DNA of 14,638 nt from Acetobacteraceae bacterium (GCA_947379865.1 CANCOY010000089.1:1-14638), one strand, 5' to 3'; shown: positions 1 through 6,911, counted from the stretch's first letter. The notes: generated by a model not told the origin, from the letters alone. Numbers and translations are program-made.

Positions 1-1113
1 GCGCTCGGCAGTGGACTTCAGCGCATCATCAAAGGACATGATCCGGTAATGCTCATCGCGGAAGCGGATGGCGAACTGGATTCCGAAATCGACAGCCAGG
101 CCCAGAAACAGCACCGCAAAGGCAACCGACAGCATGTTGAGCGTACCAAGCGCCACGGTGGCAAAGGCGGCCGTGCTGATCAGCCCCACCAGGGTGGTGG
201 CCATGATGGCAAAAACCATCCGTGCCGAGCGGACGCCAAGGAACAGCAGCAGCAGCACCAGCACCACCGAGACAATTCCGGCCAGACCCGTGCCTTCGGC
301 GACAGAGGCCAGTTCCTCGTCCGCCAGCGCCACAGAGCCGGTGAGGCGCACCCGGATGCCGTGGGCCGCATCAAGGCCAAGCTCAGCGGCGATGGTGCGG
401 ATGGTGTCGCGGGCGGCTGACCCTGGCTCAAGCTGCGAATAGTCGAGCTTTGGCTGGACAAGAATGAACTTGCGCGTCTCCCCGGCACCCGGCTTGCGCC
501 CGGTCATCAGCTGCTGCCACGACAGGGGTGCCACCTCTCCGGCGGCCGTTCGCGTCACGCTGTCGGCGATGGCGTCGGCCGGGCGGCTGAGGTCGTCAAG
601 CTTGGCGTCGCCCCGTGCAATGCCCTCGGCGATCAGGCCCAGCGCCGACATCAGGCCCCGCAGGCTGGGGTCGGCGGCCAGTTCACCGATCAGCGGCTGG
701 GCCGCGATCAGTTGTTCCGTCATCCCCTTTACCTCGGGGACGGAGAGGTAGAGCAAGCCATTGCGGCCGAAATAGGCCCCGCCATCAGGCCGGGTGACCA
801 GGCGAAACAGGTCCTCGCGCGGGGCAAGGCGCGCGGCCAGAGCGGCTGCGGCATCGTCTGCGGCATCCGCCGTCGCCCCGTCCACCACCACGAGCAGGAT
901 GCCGGTTCCCCTTGGAAAGGCCGCGTCAAAGACCGCTTCAGCCTTGCGCCAGGGCAGTTCCGGGCTCAGCATCCGGTTGGTGTCTGTATCGATGCCGATG
1001 TTACCAACGGTGTACCAGCTGGCGGCCGCTGTCAGCAGCACGCCTGCACCCACAACCAGCCAGGCAAAGCGCCGGCTGGCGGTGACAAGGGCAACGATCA
1101 GACGCGCAATCAT
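1..1113 (-). CDS. hpnN: HpnN, hopanoid RND/MMPL-family transporter (N-terminal part; gene runs off the left edge)
   Basis: Known role of the family: inner-membrane RND-type transporter that moves hopanoids towards the outer membrane. The 371 residues present are open to the window edge; full-length members are about 870-880 residues, so roughly 40 percent is visible. Seen: a first membrane helix (about 17-33), a large periplasmic loop (about 34-270) starting with DTDTNRMLSPELPWR (residues 42-56), typical of HpnN, then three hydrophobic helices (about 276-296, 299-318, 321-347) ending in AVDFGIQFAIRFRDE, the RND-type motif. The ATG at 1113 overlaps the TGA of the copC-like gene as ATGA, so the two are probably translationally coupled. 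The HpnN call rather than a generic MMPL protein rests on the N-terminal signature plus the hopanoid genes in the same window. Confidence 0.87.
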   Translation of the reverse strand, partial: MIARLIVALVTASRRFAWLVVGAGVLLTAAASWYTVGNIGIDTDTNRMLSPELPWRKAEAVFDAAFPRGTGILLVVVDGATADAADDAAAALAARLAPREDLFRLVTRPDGGAYFGRNGLLYLSVPEVKGMTEQLIAAQPLIGELAADPSLRGLMSALGLIAEGIARGDAKLDDLSRPADAIADSVTRTAAGEVAPLSWQQLMTGRKPGAGETRKFILVQPKLDYSQLEPGSAARDTIRTIAAELGLDAAHGIRVRLTGSVALADEELASVAEGTGLAGIVSVVLVLLLLFLGVRSARMVFAIMATTLVGLISTAAFATVALGTLNMLSVAFAVLFLGLAVDFGIQFAIRFRDEHYRIMSFDDALKSTAER

Positions 1114-1478
1114 GGGGCGGGTGCCACGGTAAAGGGGATGTCACCCCGGGTGATGTGGCCATCCACCGACAGCACCTGCCAGCGCAGGCGCCAGGCACCC
1201 GGGGCAAGCCCCTTGGCTTCGGTTGCAAGCGTGCCGGCATCGGAGGTGTCGCTGATCGGCAGATGCTGCGAGGTCGCGTCCGGCCCGATCAGTTCGATGA
1301 TCGAACGTGGCTTGTCGATCCGGCTGTTGAAATCGAGTTTCACCGCCACATCCGGACCCGGCACAACAGCCTTGGGTGCGGGGCTGGACGCAATGATGAT
1401 GGCATGGGCTTCGGCGGTGTCCGGCGTCAGCCCGAACAGGAGGGCGGTGACAAAGGCAAGAAGGGCAGTACGGAACAT
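1110..1478 (-). CDS. CopC-like periplasmic copper-binding protein
   Basis: Small secreted protein of 122 residues, the usual CopC size. Residues 1-24 are a signal peptide (MFRT, hydrophobic core, cleavage after TAEA), leaving a mature protein that starts with His (HAIIIASSP). An N-terminal His together with the later Asp and His of VLSVDGH (D106 and H108 of the precursor; 82 and 84 of the mature form) is the Cu(II) site known for CopC proteins; all three ligands are present. The start is ATG 1478, preceded by GGGGAT; longer in-frame extensions lack a signal peptide. CopC usually neighbours copD; here it is followed by hpnN with a 4-base overlap. The copper-binding fold is well supported, while a role in copper tolerance or in hopanoid export is inference. 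Confidence 0.85.
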   Translation of the reverse strand: MFRTALLAFVTALLFGLTPDTAEAHAIIIASSPAPKAVVPGPDVAVKLDFNSRIDKPRSIIELIGPDATSQHLPISDTSDAGTLATEAKGLAPGAWRLRWQVLSVDGHITRGDIPFTVAPAP

Positions 1479-1522
1479 TTTATGATCCCCGGCGGACAAA
1501 AGGCACTCCCCCGGATGTATCA

Positions 1523-1536
1523 GAACGGCACCGTTC
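1523..1536. promoter_or_regulatory. Perfect inverted repeat in the copC/hydrolase divergent gap (possible operator)
   Basis: GAACGG-CA-CCGTTC is a perfect 6-bp inverted repeat with a 2-base centre. It lies 45 bases upstream of the copC-like start and 81 bases upstream of the hydrolase start, in the 138-bp divergent gap. Its short-spacer geometry suits a dimeric HTH repressor, but I do not recognise the site and no regulator gene is adjacent. No convincing -35/-10 pair was found in this gap. Confidence 0.35.
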
Positions 1537-1616
1537 CCGCCATCGGCGCACGGACTTCGGCGCTTGACGTCGCACCCGCGGCCACCGACCCTTGTCAACA
1601 AAGGGAAGGGTTGGAC

Positions 1617-2444
1617 ATGGCTGAAACAGGCACGATCCAGACACACGCAGGCAGCATTGCCTATATCGACAGCCAGGGTGGCGCCCCAGGTTCCCTGCCG
1701 GCGCTCGTCATCCACGGCAATTCATCCTGCAAGGAAGTCTTTGCGGCCCAGATCGGGGGGGAACTGGGGCGCAGGCACCGGCTGATTGCCGTCGATCTGC
1801 CTGGCCATGGTGCCAGCGACAATGCGGCCATGCCGGCGCGTGACTATACGCTTGGAGGCTATGCGGCGGCCCTGGCGGCGGCCATGGGCGGTCTTGGCAT
1901 CGGGCGGCATGCGGTTCTGGGCTGGTCCCTTGGCGGGCATGTGGCGTTGGAACTGCTTGGCCGGGAAGACAACACCATCGCTGCCATGATCTTTGGCACG
2001 CCGCCGGTTGGGCCGGGGGCAGAGGGCTTTGGCGAGGGTTTTCTGCCCTCACCCCATATGGGGCTGACCGGCAAGGCCGAGTTGAGCGAGGAAGAGATCC
2101 TGGCCTATGCGGCGGCAACGTGTGGCGGGGTGCCGCCGCTGGATCCCATGCTGGTCGCAGCGGTGCGCCGCACCGATGGCCAGGCCCGCGCCATCATGGT
2201 GGCCGATGCCCTTGCCGGTGGCTGCCTGAACGAGCGCGAACTGGTGGAAACCTGCCCAAAACTGCTTGCGGTGGTGACAGGCGTTGATGAGCCTTTTGTG
2301 GCCAATGCCTATCTGGCTGTTCCCGCCTATCGCAATCTCTGGGAAGGGCGGGTGCATGCTATCGAGGGCGCCGGCCACGCGCCCTTTCGCGAAGCCCCGG
2401 CTGCCTTTGATGTGATCGCCGACAGGTTCCTGGCCTCGCTGTAA
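1617..2444 (+). CDS. Alpha/beta hydrolase, function unknown
   Basis: Protein of 275 residues with a complete alpha/beta-hydrolase pattern: the HGNSS oxyanion-hole region (33-37), the strand and turn AVDLPGHGAS (58-67), the nucleophile elbow GWSLGG with Ser104, a likely acid at Asp224 (GVDEPF), and the catalytic His254 in GAGHAPF. No signal peptide or membrane segment, so probably cytoplasmic. The ATG at 1617 follows AAGGGAAGGG at good spacing; the frame is open further upstream but would run through the divergent promoter region and antisense to copC. The gene is divergent from copC/hpnN and convergent with the DUF945 gene. Substrate cannot be told from sequence; esterase, lactonase or haloperoxidase-like activities are all possible. 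Confidence 0.88.
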   Translation: MAETGTIQTHAGSIAYIDSQGGAPGSLPALVIHGNSSCKEVFAAQIGGELGRRHRLIAVDLPGHGASDNAAMPARDYTLGGYAAALAAAMGGLGIGRHAVLGWSLGGHVALELLGREDNTIAAMIFGTPPVGPGAEGFGEGFLPSPHMGLTGKAELSEEEILAYAAATCGGVPPLDPMLVAAVRRTDGQARAIMVADALAGGCLNERELVETCPKLLAVVTGVDEPFVANAYLAVPAYRNLWEGRVHAIEGAGHAPFREAPAAFDVIADRFLASL

Positions 2445-2474
2445 CGGAGCGCCGCACAGGCGGCGCTCCGTTAC
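2441..2474. terminator. Perfect 14-bp hairpin between convergent genes, probable bidirectional terminator
   Basis: GTAACGGAGCGCCG (2441-2454), loop CACAGG, then the exact complement (2461-2474). The left arm contains the TAA stop of the hydrolase, and the DUF945 stop is ten bases beyond the right arm. No T-tract follows on either strand, so it is not a textbook intrinsic terminator, but position and perfect symmetry suit a shared 3' end for both transcripts. Confidence 0.6.
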
Positions 2475-2483
2475 GACAAGGGA

Positions 2484-4259
2484 TCAGAACTTGTTGGGGT
2501 TGCCGCGCTGGATCTCGCCCGCGCCAACATTGCTGCCATTGTCGTCCAGCCAGCCAAGGGTGCGACCAGCCAGGGTAACACCGAGGCAGCTTTCGCCCTC
2601 GTTACCATAAGTGAAGCACATCCGGTCACCGCTGAAGCGCCACGTGCCGGCGGCACCGTCTTCGGTGCGGATGGACCCATCGCGGGCATAGAACTCCTTG
2701 TAGGTCGAACCATTCTGCATGGTTCCCTCCACGGTGTTGCCCACAAGGGCCCGGGTGATCTCGGCCCGGCTGGCCGCGTCTCCCGCAGGGGCGGCGGCGG
2801 GGGCGGCCGGGGCCGCGTCCTCGATACCGCTTTCGGCAGCGATGATTTCTTCTTCGGTCAGATCACCGGGCGCCGGGGCAGCGGCCGGGGCCTCTGCTGA
2901 AGGTGCCTCGGCCAAGGGTGCTTCTGCGGCAGGCGCGTCCATTGCTGGCGCTGGCATAAGTGGCTTGCCATCAAGGATGTCGTTGATGGTGCTGTCTGCC
3001 ATGCCCAGGGCCATCTGAACGGAACTGGCGTCCACGGGCGCGCCATTGGTCTTCAGAACGCCATCGGCAAAGCGGAACTCGGCCTTCAGCCCGTCGGGGC
3101 CAGATTTCACGGCGCCGGAGGAGATGGCCATCTGTGCCTGCTCGGCAGGAATGATGTCGCCCTTGACCACAAGATTGCCTGAGGCGGCCAGACGCGGTGC
3201 CAGCACAACCGGGCCGCTGGCCGAGGGAGCGGGCCGCAGTTCCACCAACATCTCGCCCTTGAACGAGCCCTTGCCGACCGTGCCGGACAAGGCGGGGATC
3301 CCGATGGATACACCCTTGGCGACCAGGGTCCGCAGGCTCTTGCGCAGGCGGGTGTTCTGGTCTGGCGTCATGGTCTGCAGGCCGTCGGTCTCACTGGCGA
3401 GGGTGCTGATCTCCAGGAGGCTCGCGGCATCCAGCTTGCCGATGGCGAGCTTCAATTCCAGATCGGAAAGTGTCTGGCCTGCAACCACCAGCTTGTCCAG
3501 CGTGTCGCTGTTGCTGATCTCGATCTCATCGCCCTTGCGGCTCACCTCGGTAAGGTGCCTGTAGCCCTCGGCGGAGCCATCGGTCGCACTGAACTTGTCA
3601 AACGTCAGGCTGGTTGTCCCCAGGCCCTGGGTGCGGTCGGCAACATCCAGGTCAAGGGCCAGTTTGGTCAGGTTGACGGTCTCGCCATTGCCACTGGCTG
3701 AAAGCTTGTCGAGGGCCAGCCCAAACTCCAACGCCTTCCCGGCAGCAGCCAGATGGCCGGTGACCGGTGCGGAGTTGATGTTCATGCCGTCCTGGCTGAC
3801 GGCGATTTCCGGCAGCGCAAACTTGGTATCGATGCCGCCGCCATAGGTCAGGCGGCCGTCGCCCTTGATCTGCAGGGGGGATCCCAGAACCATCGTCAGG
3901 ATCGAATCCACCATGCCAGTCGGCTTGAGGGTCCAGGTCACACGGGCGGCGGATGTCGGCATCAGCAGATGCGACAGGCTGTAACTGGCTTCGATGATGG
4001 GGACATCACCGGGGGCGACGGACGGGTCATTGATCTGGGGCTGGAAGCGGACGGTTCCGGTCGAGGTGGGGAAGCCTGCCTTGTGTTGCAGGTCGACAAT
4101 GCGCACCCCCGTCTGGGCCGAGGGCAGGGCAGCAAAGGCCTTGATCTCGGCGTCGATGCGCGAGGAACTGTAATAGCTTGCGCCAAGCCAGGCCGCACCA
4201 AGCGCAAAGGCGCCGGCGGCAGAAGCAAGGATCAGCAGTTTCGAATTGGGCGCCGACAT
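2484..4259 (-). CDS. DUF945 (YdgA-like) membrane-anchored protein with extra C-terminal domain
   Basis: Protein of 591 residues. An N-terminal hydrophobic segment (about 7-29, LLILASAAGAFALGAAWLGA) anchors it, with the rest expected in the periplasm. Residues about 30-435 resemble DUF945/YdgA proteins: long, beta-rich, with AGFPTSTGTVRFQP (61-74) and repeated hydrophobic-polar strands. An Ala/Pro/Glu-rich linker (about 436-498, with APAAEAP-type repeats) leads to a separate C-terminal domain of about 90 residues (503-591). That domain shows GNTVEGT, GTW (538-540) and two cysteines (C548, C558), like small secreted alphaproteobacterial domains of the DUF995 type (tentative). The start is ATG 4259, with GGAG eight bases upstream and the membrane anchor directly following; an ATG 13 codons further up lacks a Shine-Dalgarno. 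Function unknown. Confidence 0.72.
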   Translation of the reverse strand: MSAPNSKLLILASAAGAFALGAAWLGASYYSSSRIDAEIKAFAALPSAQTGVRIVDLQHKAGFPTSTGTVRFQPQINDPSVAPGDVPIIEASYSLSHLLMPTSAARVTWTLKPTGMVDSILTMVLGSPLQIKGDGRLTYGGGIDTKFALPEIAVSQDGMNINSAPVTGHLAAAGKALEFGLALDKLSASGNGETVNLTKLALDLDVADRTQGLGTTSLTFDKFSATDGSAEGYRHLTEVSRKGDEIEISNSDTLDKLVVAGQTLSDLELKLAIGKLDAASLLEISTLASETDGLQTMTPDQNTRLRKSLRTLVAKGVSIGIPALSGTVGKGSFKGEMLVELRPAPSASGPVVLAPRLAASGNLVVKGDIIPAEQAQMAISSGAVKSGPDGLKAEFRFADGVLKTNGAPVDASSVQMALGMADSTINDILDGKPLMPAPAMDAPAAEAPLAEAPSAEAPAAAPAPGDLTEEEIIAAESGIEDAAPAAPAAAPAGDAASRAEITRALVGNTVEGTMQNGSTYKEFYARDGSIRTEDGAAGTWRFSGDRMCFTYGNEGESCLGVTLAGRTLGWLDDNGSNVGAGEIQRGNPNKF

Positions 4260-4396
4260 TTCATCTCCAGATCCTGTCCAGGGAGCACGCGGCCCCACGC
4301 CGCTGCCCTCATGCGGAAGACTGGTAGCGCAAATGTCTGGTTTTGGGACAGGTAATCAAATCCATCGTTGACAAAATAATCCGAACTGGTGGCGAG

Positions 4397-4831
4397 CTAG
4401 GCCGGCTTTGTTGGATTTGATTTCGGCGCCATATTGCGGAAGGTGGAACCGGCCTTGGCGCAGGGCTCCCCATCGGCGGTGACGATCAGGCTGGCAAAGG
4501 CCATGCTGGAGGTCGCCTTGACGAACACGGTCTCGAACGCCAGCCACTGGCCGATCCGCGCCGTGCCCAGGTAATCGACTGTCAGATTGATGGTGACAAG
4601 GGCATTGGGTCCGGGAAAGTGCAGGCCACAGCTAAGCCCCATGGCATTGTCGGCGATCGCCGCAATCAGGCCGCCATGGGCAAAGCCCCGGCTGTTGGTA
4701 TGGGGTTCGGCCAGACGCAGGCCAAGGATCACCGCCGTCTCGGTTGTTTGCACAAAGATCGGCTCCCACGGGCGCGTCAGGGGGCTGTGGCGGGTGTGAG
4801 GCTGAAAGCCCTCGGGCGCATCATGGCTCAT
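4397..4831 (-). CDS. PaaI-family hotdog thioesterase
   Basis: Protein of 144 residues, normal for a single hotdog domain. The family signature is clear: NSRGFAHGGLIAAIADNAMG (46-65) contains the HGG turn (52-54) and the helix with the likely catalytic acid Asp61. LTVDYLGTARIGQWL (83-97) matches the next conserved strands. Such enzymes hydrolyse acyl-CoA thioesters in the cytoplasm; the acyl group is not predictable. Its ATG overlaps the TGA of the upstream thioesterase gene (ATGA at 4828-4831), so the pair is one transcription unit. DUF945 lies 137 bases downstream on the same strand and may or may not share the transcript. Confidence 0.87.
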   Translation of the reverse strand: MSHDAPEGFQPHTRHSPLTRPWEPIFVQTTETAVILGLRLAEPHTNSRGFAHGGLIAAIADNAMGLSCGLHFPGPNALVTINLTVDYLGTARIGQWLAFETVFVKATSSMAFASLIVTADGEPCAKAGSTFRNMAPKSNPTKPA

Positions 4832-5280
4832 CTGGAAACCTCGAACGGGCGGCAGGTAACAAGGGCGGTGGCAACCAGCGTGGCCTCTTCCCCTGTCACG
4901 GCATGGACCTCGGCTGTGGCAACCCCATGGGACTTGCCCACCCTGATCACCCGCCCGATGGCAACCAGGCGTTCGCCACGGGCAGGGGCCAGGGTGTGGA
5001 CATCAAAACTCAGGGTCGATGCGGCCCAACCGGCCGGCAGAGCACTGATGGCAGCGCTGACGCCGGCGTAATCAGCCAGCGTGCCCACAAGCCCCCCCTG
5101 CACCGAACGCCCGTCAAAGGTCAGTTCCGGCCGCACCGGCATCTCGATCATCGAGACCCCATTGCCAAAGCCAGACACCACCAGCCCCAGCAGGCGGGTA
5201 CTGGGCATGGCTTCCAGACCGGCGCGCAAGTCTGGTCGGTGGCCCGGGATCAGGGCGGGAAGGGACATGGGTGGGGGCAT
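4828..5280 (-). CDS. PaaI-family hotdog thioesterase, Gln variant of the HGG turn
   Basis: Protein of 150 residues with one hotdog domain. The signature region is FDGRSVQGGLVGTLADYAG (55-73): the usual HGG turn reads QGG (61-63), and Asp70 sits where the catalytic acid is expected. VQGG versions are known in uncharacterised members, so this is not necessarily an inactive enzyme. The start is ATG 5280, preceded by AGGAA at six bases; a GTG one codon earlier is possible. First gene of the unit running left, divergent from tetR, with the palindromic operator 32 bases upstream. Sequence similarity to the following thioesterase looks distant, so the two probably differ in substrate or form a mixed oligomer (inference). 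Confidence 0.84.
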   Translation of the reverse strand: MPPPMSLPALIPGHRPDLRAGLEAMPSTRLLGLVVSGFGNGVSMIEMPVRPELTFDGRSVQGGLVGTLADYAGVSAAISALPAGWAASTLSFDVHTLAPARGERLVAIGRVIRVGKSHGVATAEVHAVTGEEATLVATALVTCRPFEVSR

Positions 5281-5311
5281 CACGCTTTCCTGGATATCGG
5301 CCAGCCAAATG

Positions 5312-5329
5312 ATATAGACCAGTCTATAT
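5312..5329. promoter_or_regulatory. TetR-family operator (LmrA/YxaF-type palindrome)
   Basis: ATATAGAC-CA-GTCTATAT is a perfect 8-bp inverted repeat with a 2-base centre, lying in the 94-bp gap between the thioesterase pair and tetR. It closely resembles the Bacillus subtilis LmrA/YxaF box (a TATAGACC...GGTCTATA-type palindrome, from memory), and the adjacent regulator belongs to that subgroup by its own sequence. Binding would cover promoters in both directions, so autoregulation plus repression of the thioesterases is the natural reading. I saw no second full copy in the window. Confidence 0.8.
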
Positions 5330-5348
5330 ATAAAAAGCCTTTGCGCAA
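5321..5348 (-). promoter_or_regulatory. Candidate promoter for the thioesterase pair, overlapping the operator
   Basis: Reading leftward, TTGCGC (5348-5343) and TAGACT (5326-5321) are separated by 16 bases, each matching the sigma-70 hexamer at four of six positions. The -10 lies inside the palindromic operator, so a bound TetR protein would block it. This would give a leader of roughly 35 bases before ATG 5280. The match is modest. Confidence 0.35.
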
Positions 5349-5374
5349 GGGGGGCGGCGTGTTAGGCAAGGGTC

Positions 5375-5974
5375 ATGTCTCGCCCGTCCAAGCATCGTGC
5401 CGCGATCATCGCTGCCGCCTCCCGGCTGTTCCGGCGCCAGGGTTATGCGGCCACCGGCGTCAACGACATTGTTGCGGTGAGTGGGGCGCCAAAGGGATCG
5501 CTCTATCACTATTTCCCCGAGGGCAAGGAGCAGATCGCCGAGGAAGCGGTGCTTTATGCCGGCCGTCTGGTGGCCGAGACCCTGCGCACCCTGGCCAGTC
5601 AGCACAATACCGCTGGCGGCATGATCTGCGCCTATGCCGGCCTGCTTGCAGGCTGGATGGAGGCGTCGGGCTTCCGGGATGGCTGCCCCATTACCACCGT
5701 CCTGCTGGAAGTGGGCGCCGAGAGCGAGCGCATTGCGGCCGCCGGGCGCCTGGCGTTCGGCGCCTATCGCGAGGTTTATCAGATGGCGCTGGAGGGCGAC
5801 GGCCTGCCGCCTGAGCGTGCCGCCTGTCTTGCCGGGGTCGCCGTGGCGGTGATGCAGGGGGCGTTGGTGCAGGCCCGGGTTGCACGCAGCGGCACCCCTA
5901 TTCTGGAAGCGGCCCGCGAGGCCGGCCGCCTCTTTGCCCCGCCAGCCGGCCAGGACAAAGAGGCGTTCATCTGA
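5375..5974 (+). CDS. TetR/AcrR-family transcriptional regulator (LmrA/YxaF-like)
   Basis: Protein of 199 residues, standard TetR length. The N-terminal DNA-binding domain is complete: AAIIAAASRLFRRQGYAATG (9-28), then the recognition helix-turn-helix with SGAPKGSLYHYFPEGKE (36-52). The C-terminal ligand domain has DGCPITTVLLEVGAES (102-117); this GCP-type motif is shared by the LmrA/YxaF group. Divergent from the two thioesterases with a perfect palindrome of the matching operator type between them, so local repression is likely. Members of this group are released by small hydrophobic or aromatic ligands; the ligand here is unknown. It converges on the methyltransferase gene with only 16 bases between stop codons. 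Confidence 0.92.
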   Translation: MSRPSKHRAAIIAAASRLFRRQGYAATGVNDIVAVSGAPKGSLYHYFPEGKEQIAEEAVLYAGRLVAETLRTLASQHNTAGGMICAYAGLLAGWMEASGFRDGCPITTVLLEVGAESERIAAAGRLAFGAYREVYQMALEGDGLPPERAACLAGVAVAVMQGALVQARVARSGTPILEAAREAGRLFAPPAGQDKEAFI

Positions 5975-5998
5975 TCAGGCAGTCATCTCATCAGGCCG
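5967..5998. repeat. Tandem 16-bp repeat at the tetR/methyltransferase junction
   Basis: TCATCTGATCAGGCAG is followed directly by TCATCTCATCAGGCCG, identical at 14 of 16 positions. The first copy includes the tetR stop, the second the methyltransferase stop on the other strand. It looks like a small tandem duplication; a regulatory role is not evident. Confidence 0.5.
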
Positions 5999-6833
5999 CC
6001 GCCTGCGCCGTCACGATCCAGACGGCAGCCTTGGCCAGGACATGGCCCTGGTCATTGGTCATCTCGCGATAGCGGGCCACCAGTTCTTCCCTTACCCGCT
6101 GTTTCGTCTCGGCGCCGGCGTCGGCCAGCAGGCGGCCGACCGGGCCAATTTCCAGAGTGAATTCAGCGGCTGACTCCGGTCCACCCTTGCCGCCCAGCAT
6201 CAGATCGGCGTCAAACGGGGTTGCCTTGATCCGGGTGAAGCCGGCGGCCCCCAGAATCCCGTCCACCCGGGCAGGGTCGGCAAAGGCAAAGGGGCCGGGG
6301 GCCAGGGGATCGGTCGGCTCTGGCCGGGGCACATGGCGCAGGGCCACCTCCAGGCCAGAGGTGACCCAGATGTTTTCCTTCACCCCCCGCCAGCACACAA
6401 AGCCAAGACGGCCCGAAGGCTTCAGGGCCTTGCGGATATTGCTGAAGGCAAGGGTCGGGTCTTCAAAGAACATCACCCCGAAGCGGGAAAAGGCGAGGTC
6501 GTAATGACCCGGGGCAAAGCCATGGGCTGCGGCATCGGCCTCAAGCACGGTGATGTTGCCAGCCGCGCCCGACCGCTGCTGCGCCAGTGCCACCATGGGG
6601 CTGGAGATGTCTGCGCCCAGCACCGCGCCGCCTGGCCCCACCAGACGCCCCAGTTCCAGCGTGGTCGCCCCACAGCCACAGCCGATATCAAGCACCTTCT
6701 CGCCAGCGGCCGGTGCCGCTGCTGCAACAGCCGCAAGTCCCAGCGGCTCAAGCGTAAGATCAAGAATATCCTGATGCGCGGCCCATTTTGTGCCGGCCTC
6801 ACCATTCCAATAGGCGACCTGATCTTCGTTCAT
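5991..6833 (-). CDS. Class I SAM-dependent methyltransferase
   Basis: Protein of 280 residues. Typical Rossmann methyltransferase motifs are visible: motif I VLDIGCGCGATT (47-58), the acidic end of strand 2 at Asp75 (GADIS), YDLAFSRFGVMFF (111-123), and ALKPSGRLGFVCW (136-148). The N-terminus (MNEDQVAYWNGEAGTKWAAH) is typical of a group of soluble proteobacterial methyltransferases of unknown substrate. ATG 6833 is chosen because AAGGA lies eight bases upstream and the protein aligns from there; an in-frame extension would run through the promoter region. It is divergent from homospermidine synthase and convergent with tetR. No membrane segment. A small molecule or lipid quinone-like substrate is possible, but nothing here identifies it. 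Confidence 0.88.
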   Translation of the reverse strand: MNEDQVAYWNGEAGTKWAAHQDILDLTLEPLGLAAVAAAAPAAGEKVLDIGCGCGATTLELGRLVGPGGAVLGADISSPMVALAQQRSGAAGNITVLEADAAAHGFAPGHYDLAFSRFGVMFFEDPTLAFSNIRKALKPSGRLGFVCWRGVKENIWVTSGLEVALRHVPRPEPTDPLAPGPFAFADPARVDGILGAAGFTRIKATPFDADLMLGGKGGPESAAEFTLEIGPVGRLLADAGAETKQRVREELVARYREMTNDQGHVLAKAAVWIVTAQAAA

Positions 6834-6881
6834 TGCTTTGTCCTTGGGTGGCGTGGTGTGCCGCCAAAACGGCTTTGTCAC

Positions 6882-6911
6882 ATGATAAGTCTGGCAAGAC
6901 AGGCGCGGCAA
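6882..6911 (-). promoter_or_regulatory. Candidate promoter for the methyltransferase gene
   Basis: Reading leftward, TTGCCG (6911-6906) and TATCAT (6887-6882, five of six to the -10 consensus) are 18 bases apart, giving a leader of about 40 bases before ATG 6833. It overlaps the candidate promoter for the divergent gene. Confidence 0.4.

Noticed and set aside
241..270. CAG/CAC-rich run resembling a short tandem repeat
   Set aside because: It encodes the Leu/Val-rich second membrane helix of HpnN; the repetition comes from repeated CTG and GTG codons.
49..1485. Several plus-strand open frames over the left edge
   Set aside because: They are antisense to hpnN and the CopC-like gene and show biased, repeat-like composition without domains or ribosome sites.
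1593..1598. Perfect TTGACA on the minus strand upstream of the CopC-like gene
   Set aside because: No acceptable -10 hexamer is found at 15-19 bases downstream, so it does not form a sigma-70 promoter by eye.
2860..2950. Repeated Ala/Pro/Glu-coding segment resembling a minisatellite
   Set aside because: It stays in frame as the low-complexity linker of the DUF945 protein and is best treated as part of that gene.
4368..4373. TTGACA on the plus strand in the gap before DUF945
   Set aside because: No -10 follows at proper spacing and no plus-strand gene lies downstream.
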